Source: a bacterium (GTDB lineage: Bacteria > Hinthialibacterota > Hinthialibacteria > OLB16). Taken from it: DNA of 41,351 bases. The position numbers and the translations under genes were made by a program. Each line of letters starts with the position of its first letter. Position 1 is the first letter of the stretch. The stretch covers positions 1 through 41,351 of the forward strand of contig JAJVIK010000003.1 in NCBI GenBank assembly GCA_022072055.1, in the 5' to 3' direction. Positions 22,287 to 29,997 of this stretch are shown here, one piece after another. The notes under the pieces are model-generated. The model made no database searches and was not told where the DNA came from. It saw nothing but the letters and a program-made list of their open reading frames with translations.

Positions 22287-24164
22287 TCACGCCAGCTCAT
22301 CGGCGGTGACTCGCATGACTTCCTCCATGGTGGTCTCGCCTCGAAGGATCTTTTGCCAGCCATCCTCGCGCAGTGTGCGCATGCCTTCTTCCCGGGCCCT
22401 CACGCGGATCTTGTCGGAGGAGGTGGATTTGAGAACCAACGCGCGGATATCGTCCGACATGACCATGATCTCATGGATCGCGGTGCGTCCGCGGTACCCC
22501 GAGTAATTGCAGGTGTGGCAACCCACGCCCTGGTAGAAGGGCTGCCCGCGGTAATCGTTGGCGTTCAAGCCGAACTCCTCGATGTGGGCCGGAGGCGGGT
22601 AATAAGGCTCCTTGCAGTCCGGGCAGATGCGGCGCACGAGACGTTGCGCGACAATGGCCTGGAGCGCGGAAGAGACCAAGTAAGGTTTGATCCCCATCTC
22701 GATCAAGCGCGTGGTGGCGCCGGGGGCGTCATTGGTGTGCAGGGTGCTGAAAACCAAGTGGCCGGTGAGCGCGGCGCGAATTCCGGTCTCGGCGGTTTCC
22801 AGGTCGCGCATCTCGCCCACGAGGATCACGTTCGGGGCTTGACGCAGCATGGTGCGGAGGACTGTGGCGAAATCGAGCCCGATTCCCTCATGGACCTGCA
22901 CTTGGTTGATCCCCTCGATCTGATACTCGACCGGGTTCTCCACCGTGATGATCTTCACATCCACCGTGTTGATGGTGTTCAGGGCGGCGTAAAGCGTGGT
23001 GGTCTTTCCGGACCCGGTGGGGCCGGTCATGAGGATGATGCCGTTAGGGCGACGGATCAATCGCTGGAACAGGGCGATGTTGTCGGGCATAAATCCGACT
23101 TCCTCAAGTCCCAAGGAGACGCCGCTCTTGTCGAGGAGCCGCAACACCACGCTCTCCCCCCAGATGGCGGGGAGGGTCGAAACACGGAAATCGATGTCCT
23201 TGCCGTCGATGCGCATGTTGATGCGACCATCTTGAGGCGTGCGCTTTTCGGCGAGATCGATCCCCGCCAGGATCTTGAGCCTTGAGAGCATCGCGTTCTG
23301 AAGCTTCTGGGGCGGACTTTCAATGTCTTGTAGGACTCCATCCACGCGGAAGCGGATCCGGAACTCATCCGAGTAAGGCTCAAAGTGAAGGTCGCTCGCC
23401 CGCATCTTAAGGGCCTTCTGAAAGATCAGGTTGACCAAGCGGACAAGCGGGGCCTGATTGGCGTCCACATCCACATTTTCCAGCGCGCGCGCGAGCGCGC
23501 CGATATCCTCTTCCTCGCCGCCGCCGCCGCCGCCGATCTGGACCTTTTCCACCGCGCCAGGCGTTTCCCGTTTGACCTTCTTGTTCGGCTGCTCGGAGGC
23601 CATGGTCTGTGCGATGTCATCGATCATCGCCAGAATCTCGTGCTTCTCGGCGGTGTACCACCGATCGATGGCCTGGTTGATCTCTTCCTCGTCCCCAAGA
23701 CATTGTTGAAGCGAAAGGCCCATGTCATCGAGCAGGAGTTGAACATCGGTGACCGCGTTGACATTGTAGGGATCTGAAAACGCGACCTTGAGAGTGGTGG
23801 GGGTCAACTCGACCGGGAAGAGTCGATATTTGGTGATCAGCCGCTTTGGAAGGATTCTCAGGAGTTCGCCGCTGGGGCGCAGGGCGGAGACATCCACATA
23901 ATCGATCCCCAGGCGGTCCGCGAGAGAGCGCTGCAGCTGGACGGCATCCGAGAGCGTGTAGCCCTCGGGGGCGAAGACCTCCTCCCGCAGAGGCGCGGCG
24001 GCCTCGTGATCGAGGTCGGACTTGGGGGACTCGGAGACAAAACCCGCGGCCTCGAGGAAATCATCCAGGGACTCGGTCTTCTTGGCGACGGAGGTTGCCG
24101 CCTCGGATCCCGCCAAATCCTCGGAGTGAGCGCGTTTGGAATTGTCAGCCATGGCCTTGTCCAC
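22287..24164 (-). CDS. GspE/PilB-type secretion or pilus assembly ATPase
   Basis: A 625-residue traffic ATPase that powers pseudopilus or type IV pilus assembly at the inner membrane. It has an N-terminal GspE_N/MshEN-type domain (about 65-170), then the catalytic core: ASDLHFEPYSDEFRIRFRVDG, Walker A GPTGSGKTTT (Lys387), Walker B with Glu451 in VGEMRDLETAE, and the zinc site Cys514, Cys517, Cys549 and Cys552. Met replaces the more usual Ile in GEIRD. A run of six glycines (211-216) followed by acidic residues links the N-terminal part to the core. The start is GTG 24164 (ATG 24152 possible), 10 bases after the stop of the TPR gene, so they form an operon. No GspF/PilC is in the window. Confidence 0.93.
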   Translation of the reverse strand: MDKAMADNSKRAHSEDLAGSEAATSVAKKTESLDDFLEAAGFVSESPKSDLDHEAAAPLREEVFAPEGYTLSDAVQLQRSLADRLGIDYVDVSALRPSGELLRILPKRLITKYRLFPVELTPTTLKVAFSDPYNVNAVTDVQLLLDDMGLSLQQCLGDEEEINQAIDRWYTAEKHEILAMIDDIAQTMASEQPNKKVKRETPGAVEKVQIGGGGGGEEEDIGALARALENVDVDANQAPLVRLVNLIFQKALKMRASDLHFEPYSDEFRIRFRVDGVLQDIESPPQKLQNAMLSRLKILAGIDLAEKRTPQDGRINMRIDGKDIDFRVSTLPAIWGESVVLRLLDKSGVSLGLEEVGFMPDNIALFQRLIRRPNGIILMTGPTGSGKTTTLYAALNTINTVDVKIITVENPVEYQIEGINQVQVHEGIGLDFATVLRTMLRQAPNVILVGEMRDLETAETGIRAALTGHLVFSTLHTNDAPGATTRLIEMGIKPYLVSSALQAIVAQRLVRRICPDCKEPYYPPPAHIEEFGLNANDYRGQPFYQGVGCHTCNYSGYRGRTAIHEIMVMSDDIRALVLKSTSSDKIRVRAREEGMRTLREDGWQKILRGETTMEEVMRVTADELA

Positions 24165-24174
24165 TCATTCTAGC

Positions 24175-26883
24175 CTACATTTCCTCGATCCGTCTGAGAA
24201 GATCTTGGATTTCCGCCTGCTCCGAGTTCTGCTCAAGACTGCGTTTGAGGAGCTGCTTGGTGGTTTCGTAATCGGCGCGACGGAAGGCGAGGAGGGCGCG
24301 CTGGTTCAAGACCTGACCGTGAAACACCCCGGACCTATCGACTTGATCCAGCAGAGTGGCGGCTTCATCAAGGGTGTTGAAAGCGCCTTTGTCGATCAGG
24401 AAAGTGGCTAAATTGAGTTGAATCATGGGGTCGTTGGGAAGAATCTGAGCGGCACGGCGCAAACGGAGCTCGCATTCCGGGTAGTTACCCGATTGAAAAG
24501 CCGCCACTCCGCGGACCATGTGCGCGGCGCCATCTTCCGGGAATTGCTTGACGACCTCAGAGGCCAGTGCATCCGCCTCCTCGTTCCTTGCCAGGGCGAG
24601 GAGTGACTTGACCTTGAGTGTCTTCAAATCGGCGGAGGCCGGGAAACGGGCAATCGCCCCATCCAGAACCTTGAGGGCCTCCTCGGCCTGGCCGGCCCCA
24701 AGCGAGGCCTCCGCGAGATTCGCAAGGACCTCGCTGGAAGCGTCGGAACGCGATCCCAAGGTGGTCAAGGTCCGAAGGGCGGCGTCCCACTGGCCAAGGG
24801 TGGCCTCGGCGACCGCGAGGTTGTAGCCCGCGGCGGAATGGTCGGGATCGAATTCGAGGGAGCGCCGATAGGCCACAACCGCCTCGGGATAGTTCCCGGC
24901 GGCTTGCTGGATGGTTCCCAGGTTGTAATAGGCGTCCGCGCTCTTCGGCAGCGAACTGACCGTGACGCGGGCCGCTTCAAGCGCCTCGGCGTGATTTTTC
25001 TGGGCCGATGCCAGCAAGGCATGGTTGTTGTCAATCGCCCCCCGAAGGTCCGGGTTCACTTCGGAAGCCAGATCCTTCAGGCGTTGAAGTCTTCGGCGCG
25101 CGTCCTCGAACTTGCCCGTCATCGTGTCCACCAGGCAGAGGGCGTTCTCCGCGACTGTCCCCAGACGCGCGTTGGGGTTGGAGAGAATCGCCTCCAACCG
25201 CTCGCGCGCGGGCTCCCAGGTCCCCCGGCGCAAATTGATTTCCACCAGTTCCATGGAGGCGAACTCATTCTCCGGATTGATCGAGAGGCACTTTTCAAAC
25301 ATCGCCTGGGCATCGGCGGTCCGGCCTTGCTCCTGGGCCACCAATCCGAGGTAATAGTACGGTTCGGACCGGTCCGGATGTTGGTCGCGCGCCTGTGTGA
25401 AGAGTTTTTCGGCGCCCGCGGGATCCCCCTTGGCCGAGGCCACCATGCCGAGTCCGATCAGCGCGTCGGCATCATTGGGAGACTGGCCGAGGATGTACGC
25501 ATAAGACTCCTCCGCCTTGTCGAAGTCGCCCATCAAACGGCTGCACAAGCCGAAATTCAGGCGAGCATCGAGCCAGTCGGGTCGTGCGGTCACCACGGCT
25601 TGGAGCAGGTTGCGCGCCTCGGAGAAGTCCCGGTTACGGATCAGGATGGTTCCAAGATTGTAGCTGGCCGAGAGGTTCTGGGGGTCACGGCTCAGGATCC
25701 GCTGATAGGTGCGCGCGGCGCGCGTGAAGCTGGATTGGACATAGTACTGGTACCCGAGCTCGTGGAGGGCTTGCAGAAACGGTGGGTCCTGACCGGCCAA
25801 GGCCTCGAGATTTCGGAGGGAGTTGCGCGAGTCCCTGAGGTAGATCTGGATCAGCGCCTGCTGGTATCGGAAGACCGCGTTGGAGGCGAGCAACTTGGGT
25901 TGGCGCTCGAGTTCATCCACCGCGCGTTGGTAATAGCGGTTGGCCTCCTCACGACCGGACTCGGTCCCCTCGCTTCCAGCGGCGCGGACCAGGTAAAGGT
26001 TGAGGAGGGCGAGCGAGGGGTCCACGGAAGAGGGGTCATTCTCCCGGGCGATGGAGAGCATGCGTTCAGCCTCTTCAAACAAGCCCTGGGCGATGTAGGC
26101 GAGCCCACGATGGAGGTAGAGCTCCATGCTCCAATGGGGCGGAGGGGCAAGATCGCGCCGCGCTCGGCGACGTTCATCGGCCACTTCCAGGGCGGCCAGG
26201 GATTCGGTCAATTCCCCGGCCACAAACAGCGACTTGCCCAAAACCCATTCGGTGAGGAAGGAGGAGCCCAGCCTCGCCTTTCCGATCCGCGCCTCATTCG
26301 CGGCCTGCTGGCCTTCCCCCTTCTCGGCAAGCAGGATCGCATTGGCCAAGTGAGCCTCGGCGCTATCGGGGTTGCCGCTCAAGACCGCCCCGGCGAGCTC
26401 TCGCGCTTGGGATTCCAGGTCGGCGATGTTGGTTCCTCCGACCACCAAACCCGCGAGCGCCAGCGCTCGTTTCCCTTTTTCCGACTCCGCGCGCTCCGGC
26501 GGAAGCCGGTCCAGGATTTCGATGACCTTGGTGAAACGGCATTGGGAGAGGCAAACCTCGGCCATCAAGGCTTGGGCATCCGGGTTGTCCGGCTCCTGGG
26601 ACAAGACCTGGTCCAGGGTCTGGCCCGCGAAATAATGGTCTCCCGCGCGGATGGCGATCCGGCTCATGAGCAGGAGCGCATCCACATGATTCGGCTGAGA
26701 AGCGAGAATCTGATCCAGGTATGTCCGGGCCCCCTCGATGTCATTGACCGACATCGCCTCCCGGGCGCGCGCCAATAACACCCCCGTGGAGTGGGTGTAC
26801 GAGTAGTAGGCCCCATAGCCCACTCCGATCAACACCAGGATGGTTACGATGAGCTTATAGGAATGACCGCGGACTGTCGGCAT
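24175..26883 (-). CDS. Membrane-anchored TPR repeat protein
   Basis: A 902-residue protein: one N-terminal helix (about residues 9-27), then tetratricopeptide repeats to the end. Clear TPR signatures include AEKLFTQARDQHPDRSEPYYYLGLVAQEQGR, split here into its 34-residue helix pairs, and a run of 'ALxxLGxxxxxxGxxxxAxxxxxxAxxxxPxx' units. Such proteins are scaffolds for protein complexes. Its position directly before a GspE/PilB ATPase suggests a role in pilus, secretion or polysaccharide export, as for the TPR lipoproteins of PEP-CTERM/exosortase loci. GAGG lies 10 bases before the ATG. A long open frame exists on the opposite strand but has no gene-like product. Confidence 0.85.
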   Translation of the reverse strand: MPTVRGHSYKLIVTILVLIGVGYGAYYSYTHSTGVLLARAREAMSVNDIEGARTYLDQILASQPNHVDALLLMSRIAIRAGDHYFAGQTLDQVLSQEPDNPDAQALMAEVCLSQCRFTKVIEILDRLPPERAESEKGKRALALAGLVVGGTNIADLESQARELAGAVLSGNPDSAEAHLANAILLAEKGEGQQAANEARIGKARLGSSFLTEWVLGKSLFVAGELTESLAALEVADERRRARRDLAPPPHWSMELYLHRGLAYIAQGLFEEAERMLSIARENDPSSVDPSLALLNLYLVRAAGSEGTESGREEANRYYQRAVDELERQPKLLASNAVFRYQQALIQIYLRDSRNSLRNLEALAGQDPPFLQALHELGYQYYVQSSFTRAARTYQRILSRDPQNLSASYNLGTILIRNRDFSEARNLLQAVVTARPDWLDARLNFGLCSRLMGDFDKAEESYAYILGQSPNDADALIGLGMVASAKGDPAGAEKLFTQARDQHPDRSEPYYYLGLVAQEQGRTADAQAMFEKCLSINPENEFASMELVEINLRRGTWEPARERLEAILSNPNARLGTVAENALCLVDTMTGKFEDARRRLQRLKDLASEVNPDLRGAIDNNHALLASAQKNHAEALEAARVTVSSLPKSADAYYNLGTIQQAAGNYPEAVVAYRRSLEFDPDHSAAGYNLAVAEATLGQWDAALRTLTTLGSRSDASSEVLANLAEASLGAGQAEEALKVLDGAIARFPASADLKTLKVKSLLALARNEEADALASEVVKQFPEDGAAHMVRGVAAFQSGNYPECELRLRRAAQILPNDPMIQLNLATFLIDKGAFNTLDEAATLLDQVDRSGVFHGQVLNQRALLAFRRADYETTKQLLKRSLEQNSEQAEIQDLLRRIEEM

Positions 26884-26917
26884 GGGGCTGATGCCTCAAG
26901 TTGGGATGGTGTTCGGG

Positions 26918-26946
26918 ATGGTCACTGGAATCGTGGGAGCTGTCAA
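26918..26946 (-). promoter_or_regulatory. Candidate promoter for the TPR/PilB operon
   Basis: On the minus strand, a perfect TTGACA (26941-26946) is 17 bases from GACCAT (26918-26923), 35 bases before the TPR start codon. The -10 box is weak. Confidence 0.35.
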
Positions 26947-26965
26947 TAGACGGAAGGTTGTTCCC

Positions 26966-26994
26966 TTGACGAACCCTTCGAGCGGACCGATAAC
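26966..26994 (+). promoter_or_regulatory. Promoter for the cysteine-rich small protein, leaderless
   Basis: TTGACG (26966-26971), 17-base spacer, GATAAC (26989-26994). The ATG at 27002 lies 7 bases after the -10 box, exactly where transcription should start. Confidence 0.5.
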
Positions 26995-27001
26995 TTCGCC
27001 C

Positions 27002-27304
27002 ATGGCGAGGATTGTCGGGAACTGTTGGAAATGCGGCTCCCAGTGGGAATCGGATTCGCAGCCGGGGCGCGGGGATGCCTGTCCGAGGTGCGACCTGGAT
27101 TTCCATAGCTGCCGGAATTGTCGGCATCACGACCCGCGCTATCACAACGAGTGCCGTGTGCCGGACACCGAGTTCATCCGGGATCGCGAAAAAGCCAATT
27201 TCTGCGACCAGTTTGAGATCGCCGCCAAGACGCCCGGCGGCGCGGGTGGGAAGGACTTGGAGGAAGCCAGAAAGAGATTCAACCGACTCTTCGGCGGAGA
27301 GTAG
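27002..27304 (+). CDS. Small cysteine-rich zinc-ribbon-like protein
   Basis: A 100-residue protein with CWKCGS near the start, CPRC at about 27-30, then CRNCRHHDPRYHNEC and a final FCDQFE. The order CxxCG, CxxC, CxNCxxxDxxxxxxC, 'dREKANFCdqF' recurs in small uncharacterised proteins of deep-branching bacteria; function is unknown, with metal binding likely. Start ATG 27002 was chosen because the Cys-rich region begins there and the promoter places the transcript start at that codon. The upstream in-frame ATG at 26882 would make a low-complexity extension through the promoter. Confidence 0.65.
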   Translation: MARIVGNCWKCGSQWESDSQPGRGDACPRCDLDFHSCRNCRHHDPRYHNECRVPDTEFIRDREKANFCDQFEIAAKTPGGAGGKDLEEARKRFNRLFGGE

Positions 27305-27661
27305 TTGTACACAAGTTTCCCACAGGACCTGAGGGCCTGGCTCTGCGGTATTCGGATTTCACCCCTTTTTTTAAGGAATTGCGACACCTCAACGAATCCT
27401 CGAATTCAGCCCCTTGAGTGTATCTCTTGTATTCTCAACTTGTTGGGAGTCGAAAGTGAGTGGTTTGCCGGGTAGGAGCACGATTTTGGGGGGAAATCAA
27501 GCCCCGCAAGAAAGGGACAAGGTTGTGGAGCGAAAGGGGTGGCGCCGCCTGCTTTTGATCAGGTTATCAACAGCTTATGCACCCCGTGTGCAAGAGCGGT
27601 CGGATCAGGGCTAAGCGTGGGCAAATCAAGGGGTAAGGATCGGGTGACCGGAGCCACTCCC
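27305..27661. other. Long convergent intergenic region with DnaA-box-like nonamers
   Basis: These 357 bases lie between the ends of two convergent genes, so no promoter is needed here, yet this is by far the longest gap in the window. It holds two pairs of same-orientation DnaA-box-like nonamers, each pair spaced 11 bases start to start: TTGTACACA (27305) with TTTCCCACA (27316), and TTATCAACA (27564) with TTATGCACC (27575). The consensus is TTATNCACA; the matches have one, two, one and one mismatches. A T-run (about 27366-27372) is the only AT-rich piece. No convincing coding frame was found: a 66-residue TTG frame at 27414 has no Shine-Dalgarno sequence. It could be an origin-like or titration site, or an unrecognised RNA gene. 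Confidence 0.4.
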
Positions 27662-28252
27662 TCAACCGACCTCGGAGGCTGAAGAAACGATCCGTGAAAT
27701 CAACCCATACTCCTTGGCTTCCTCGGCGCTGAGCCAGAAGTTCCGGTCGGAGTCCGCCACGATCTTGTCCAACGGTTGGCCGGTCTCCTCGGATATCAGG
27801 CGATTGATGCGCTCTCGGATTTTGAGGATCTCCTGCGCGGCGATCCGAACATCGGTGGCCTGTCCTCCAACCCCTCCCATTGGCTGATGGATCATGAAGC
27901 GTGTGTTTGGGAGCGCGAGACGATTCTCTTTGCTCGCCCCGAAGAGAATCGGGACCGCGATGCTCACAACCCACCCCGCGCCGATGGCGATCACCTTGGA
28001 CTCGACGAATCGCATGACATCGTGAATCGCAAAGCCGGATTCCACATGCCCCCCATTGCTGGTGATGATCACTCGAATCGGGTCGCGGGACTCGGAGTCC
28101 AGGATCAAGAGCTGGGAGATGACCCGCTCGGCGAGTTCATGGTTGACCTCCCCGGTCACAAGCACGGTGCGCGCTTTGAGCAGGCGTGTGGACAGAGCCT
28201 CGCTGGAAGTGCGCTGAGGCTCCTTTTCGTCATCATCTTCTTCAAAAAACAT
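27662..28252 (-). CDS. clpP: ClpP family serine protease subunit with Asn in the triad
   Basis: A 196-residue ClpP-fold protein, the barrel peptidase that works with ClpX/ClpA/ClpC-type unfoldases. Aligned to E. coli ClpP, Ser97 is kept (in GWVVSIAV, replacing GQAASMGA) and His122 is kept (MIHQP). Asp171 of the triad becomes Asn (DSDRNFWLSAEEA against DTERDRFLSAPEA). The SPGG oxyanion segment reads SNGG. Listeria ClpP1 also has Asn at the triad position, so weak or partner-dependent activity is plausible, possibly in a mixed complex with a second ClpP elsewhere. A GGGAAATCAGG ribosome site precedes the ATG. No clpX is adjacent. Confidence 0.9.
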   Translation of the reverse strand: MFFEEDDDEKEPQRTSSEALSTRLLKARTVLVTGEVNHELAERVISQLLILDSESRDPIRVIITSNGGHVESGFAIHDVMRFVESKVIAIGAGWVVSIAVPILFGASKENRLALPNTRFMIHQPMGGVGGQATDVRIAAQEILKIRERINRLISEETGQPLDKIVADSDRNFWLSAEEAKEYGLISRIVSSASEVG

Positions 28253-28293
28253 CCTGATTTCCCTTCGTCCGCGATGTGGTGGAGCAAGCTCAG

Positions 28294-28323
28294 ATTCTTA
28301 CCCGTTTGGGAGAGGCTTCGCAA
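28294..28323 (-). promoter_or_regulatory. Candidate clpP promoter
   Basis: On the minus strand, TTGCGA (28318-28323), an 18-base spacer and AAGAAT (28294-28299), about 42 bases before the clpP start. It is a moderate match read by eye. Confidence 0.35.
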
Positions 28324-28348
28324 CACCCGGCGCGCGGGGTGGGCAGGT

Positions 28349-28381
28349 GGGGGTCAAGAAGCAGAGTTTGAATTGACCCCC
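28349..28381. repeat. 9-bp perfect inverted repeat overlapping a -35 box
   Basis: GGGGGTCAA (28349-28357) and TTGACCCCC (28373-28381), separated by 15 bases. The right arm contains the TTGACC -35 box of the downstream gene, so this could be an operator in the divergent clpP region. Confidence 0.45.
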
Positions 28382-28401
28382 CAAAGCGCGAGCTCTACAA
28401 T
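28373..28401 (+). promoter_or_regulatory. Promoter for the Tat-exported isomerase-like gene
   Basis: TTGACC (28373-28378), 17-base spacer, TACAAT (28396-28401), giving a leader of about 83 bases to ATG 28491. Confidence 0.6.
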
Positions 28402-28490
28402 ATTTTGGTGCGTGAATACCGCTATATCCCGCGATGAATCCCCACCGTTGTGGACTGGGATCGGAGGAGCGGGCGAAAAGGGAGGATCTC

Positions 28491-29984
28491 ATGAATTCCG
28501 AGGCCACACATTCGCATGGTTCGAAGTGCTGCGGTTGCCTGATGTCCCGTCGCTGCTTCCTGGCCGCCGCCACAACCGCCACCGCCGCCACTGCCCTCCT
28601 GGGGAGAAAGGCTTGGGGGGCGGAGGGCAATCTGGGCGATTACATCGAACTTGGTAAGTTCCGCCCTCGGCCGAGCGTCAAGATTCGAGGGGCTACTGTC
28701 CGCCAGAAGCCCCCCTATTGGCTGGGCTGGCCAGGGACCTCGTACGATCTTGAGGAGCGCCGCAAGGCCTTTGCGCAAGGGTTCGCGGAGAGCGCCAAAG
28801 CGGCCGAGGTGGAGGTTTCGCTGAAGGAAGAGCCGATTGAATCCGAGGAGGGGGTGGCCGCGTTCATCACGGAGATCCAGGGCGAGAAGCCGGACGCGGT
28901 GGTGTTGACCCTCCAACACATGGGGATCTGGGGATGGGCCGACAAAATCTCCAAGGCCGGCATTCCCACCATCCTGTTCGCCCCGATCGGCGTGGGTTTC
29001 ACCGGGCATGTGCTGGAGATCTCACGCCGGACCGGGGTCCATGTGGTCTCCTCGCTGGAGATGTCCGGAATCGAGCAGGCCTTTCGGATGATCCGCGCCA
29101 AGAAGCAGTTCGAGAACACCAAGCTCCTGGTGGTGGCCGGCAATGAGCGCAAAGAATCGGTCGTGGACCGTCTTGGGACTCAGGTGAAATACATCCCACG
29201 GGATTCGCTCCACGAGCTGTTCAATCAGATGCCCGAGACCGAGGAGGTCAAGAGCGTGGCGGACTCAATGATGAAGGACGCCGAAAAAATCGTGGAGCCG
29301 ACCAAGCAGGATGCGCTCAACGCGGCCCGGTCCTACATCACCGCCAAACGCCTGCTCGAAAACGAGGGCTGCAACGCGATCACCAGCGATTGCCTTGGGA
29401 TGGTGAGCAGCAAGGTGGTGCCGACTCCGCCCTGCATGGCGGCGAGCTTCTTCCAGGATGCCGGAGTCACCTATGGTTGCGAGGCGGATGTTCACGGCGC
29501 GCTGTCGCTGATGCTTTCGAGCTATCTCGCGGATAAACCCGGATTCATGAACGATCCGGTGCCGGAGACGGTCAAGAATTACCTGATCGTCGCGCACTGC
29601 ACGAGTGGGACTTGCCTGGATGGGCTGGGGAAGTCGCGTGAGCCGTTCATCCTTCGGTCTCATTCCGAGTCCAGCCTGGGTGTGTCCCCGCAAGTCTTGT
29701 GGCGCAAGGACCAGAAGGTGACCTTGGTTCGCTTCCAGAAGCCGACCGAGGTGATTGTGGACACCGGGACCGTGGTCGCCAATGTTCAGACCCCTCCGGC
29801 GGGCGGCTGCCGAACGAACTTTGAGATCGCCATGGACCGTGTCGAGGATGTCCGGGATGTCGCCGGGTTCCACCAGGTGGTCTTCTACGGGGATCACCGG
29901 CGGGATGTGGAGGCATTCTGCCAGATGTTCGGCTTGGGAATGGTGAACTCGGCGGAGGCCTCGGCGAAACCGAAAGCGACTTGA
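28491..29984 (+). CDS. Tat-exported L-fucose/arabinose isomerase-like protein
   Basis: A 497-residue protein. GGAGG lies 5 bases before ATG 28491; the in-frame ATG 28434 would add 19 poorly conserved residues. The N-terminus has a twin-arginine signal (Ser-Arg20-Arg21-Cys-Phe-Leu, then a long Ala/Thr hydrophobic core and a plausible cleavage near residue 43). The body resembles the L-fucose isomerase-like family: a Rossmann-type half with DAVVLTLQHMGIWGWADKI and a C-terminal half with the NEGCNAITSDCLGMV and ACEADVHGAL-like (here GCEADVHGAL) acidic segments. Known relatives isomerise aldoses and ketoses in the cytoplasm, so export is unusual; similar Tat-bearing proteins occur in planctomycete-like genomes. 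The substrate is unknown. Confidence 0.75.
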   Translation: MNSEATHSHGSKCCGCLMSRRCFLAAATTATAATALLGRKAWGAEGNLGDYIELGKFRPRPSVKIRGATVRQKPPYWLGWPGTSYDLEERRKAFAQGFAESAKAAEVEVSLKEEPIESEEGVAAFITEIQGEKPDAVVLTLQHMGIWGWADKISKAGIPTILFAPIGVGFTGHVLEISRRTGVHVVSSLEMSGIEQAFRMIRAKKQFENTKLLVVAGNERKESVVDRLGTQVKYIPRDSLHELFNQMPETEEVKSVADSMMKDAEKIVEPTKQDALNAARSYITAKRLLENEGCNAITSDCLGMVSSKVVPTPPCMAASFFQDAGVTYGCEADVHGALSLMLSSYLADKPGFMNDPVPETVKNYLIVAHCTSGTCLDGLGKSREPFILRSHSESSLGVSPQVLWRKDQKVTLVRFQKPTEVIVDTGTVVANVQTPPAGGCRTNFEIAMDRVEDVRDVAGFHQVVFYGDHRRDVEAFCQMFGLGMVNSAEASAKPKAT

Positions 29985-29997
29985 GGGGGCTTGGCGC

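Noticed and set aside
24838-26778. 646-residue open frame on the plus strand
   Set aside because: It lies entirely antisense to the TPR gene, has no ribosome site and no family-like motif; GC-rich codons commonly leave such open shadows.
27414-27614. 66-residue TTG-start frame in the convergent gap
   Set aside because: No ribosome site, no promoter, Trp/Arg-rich product with no domain.
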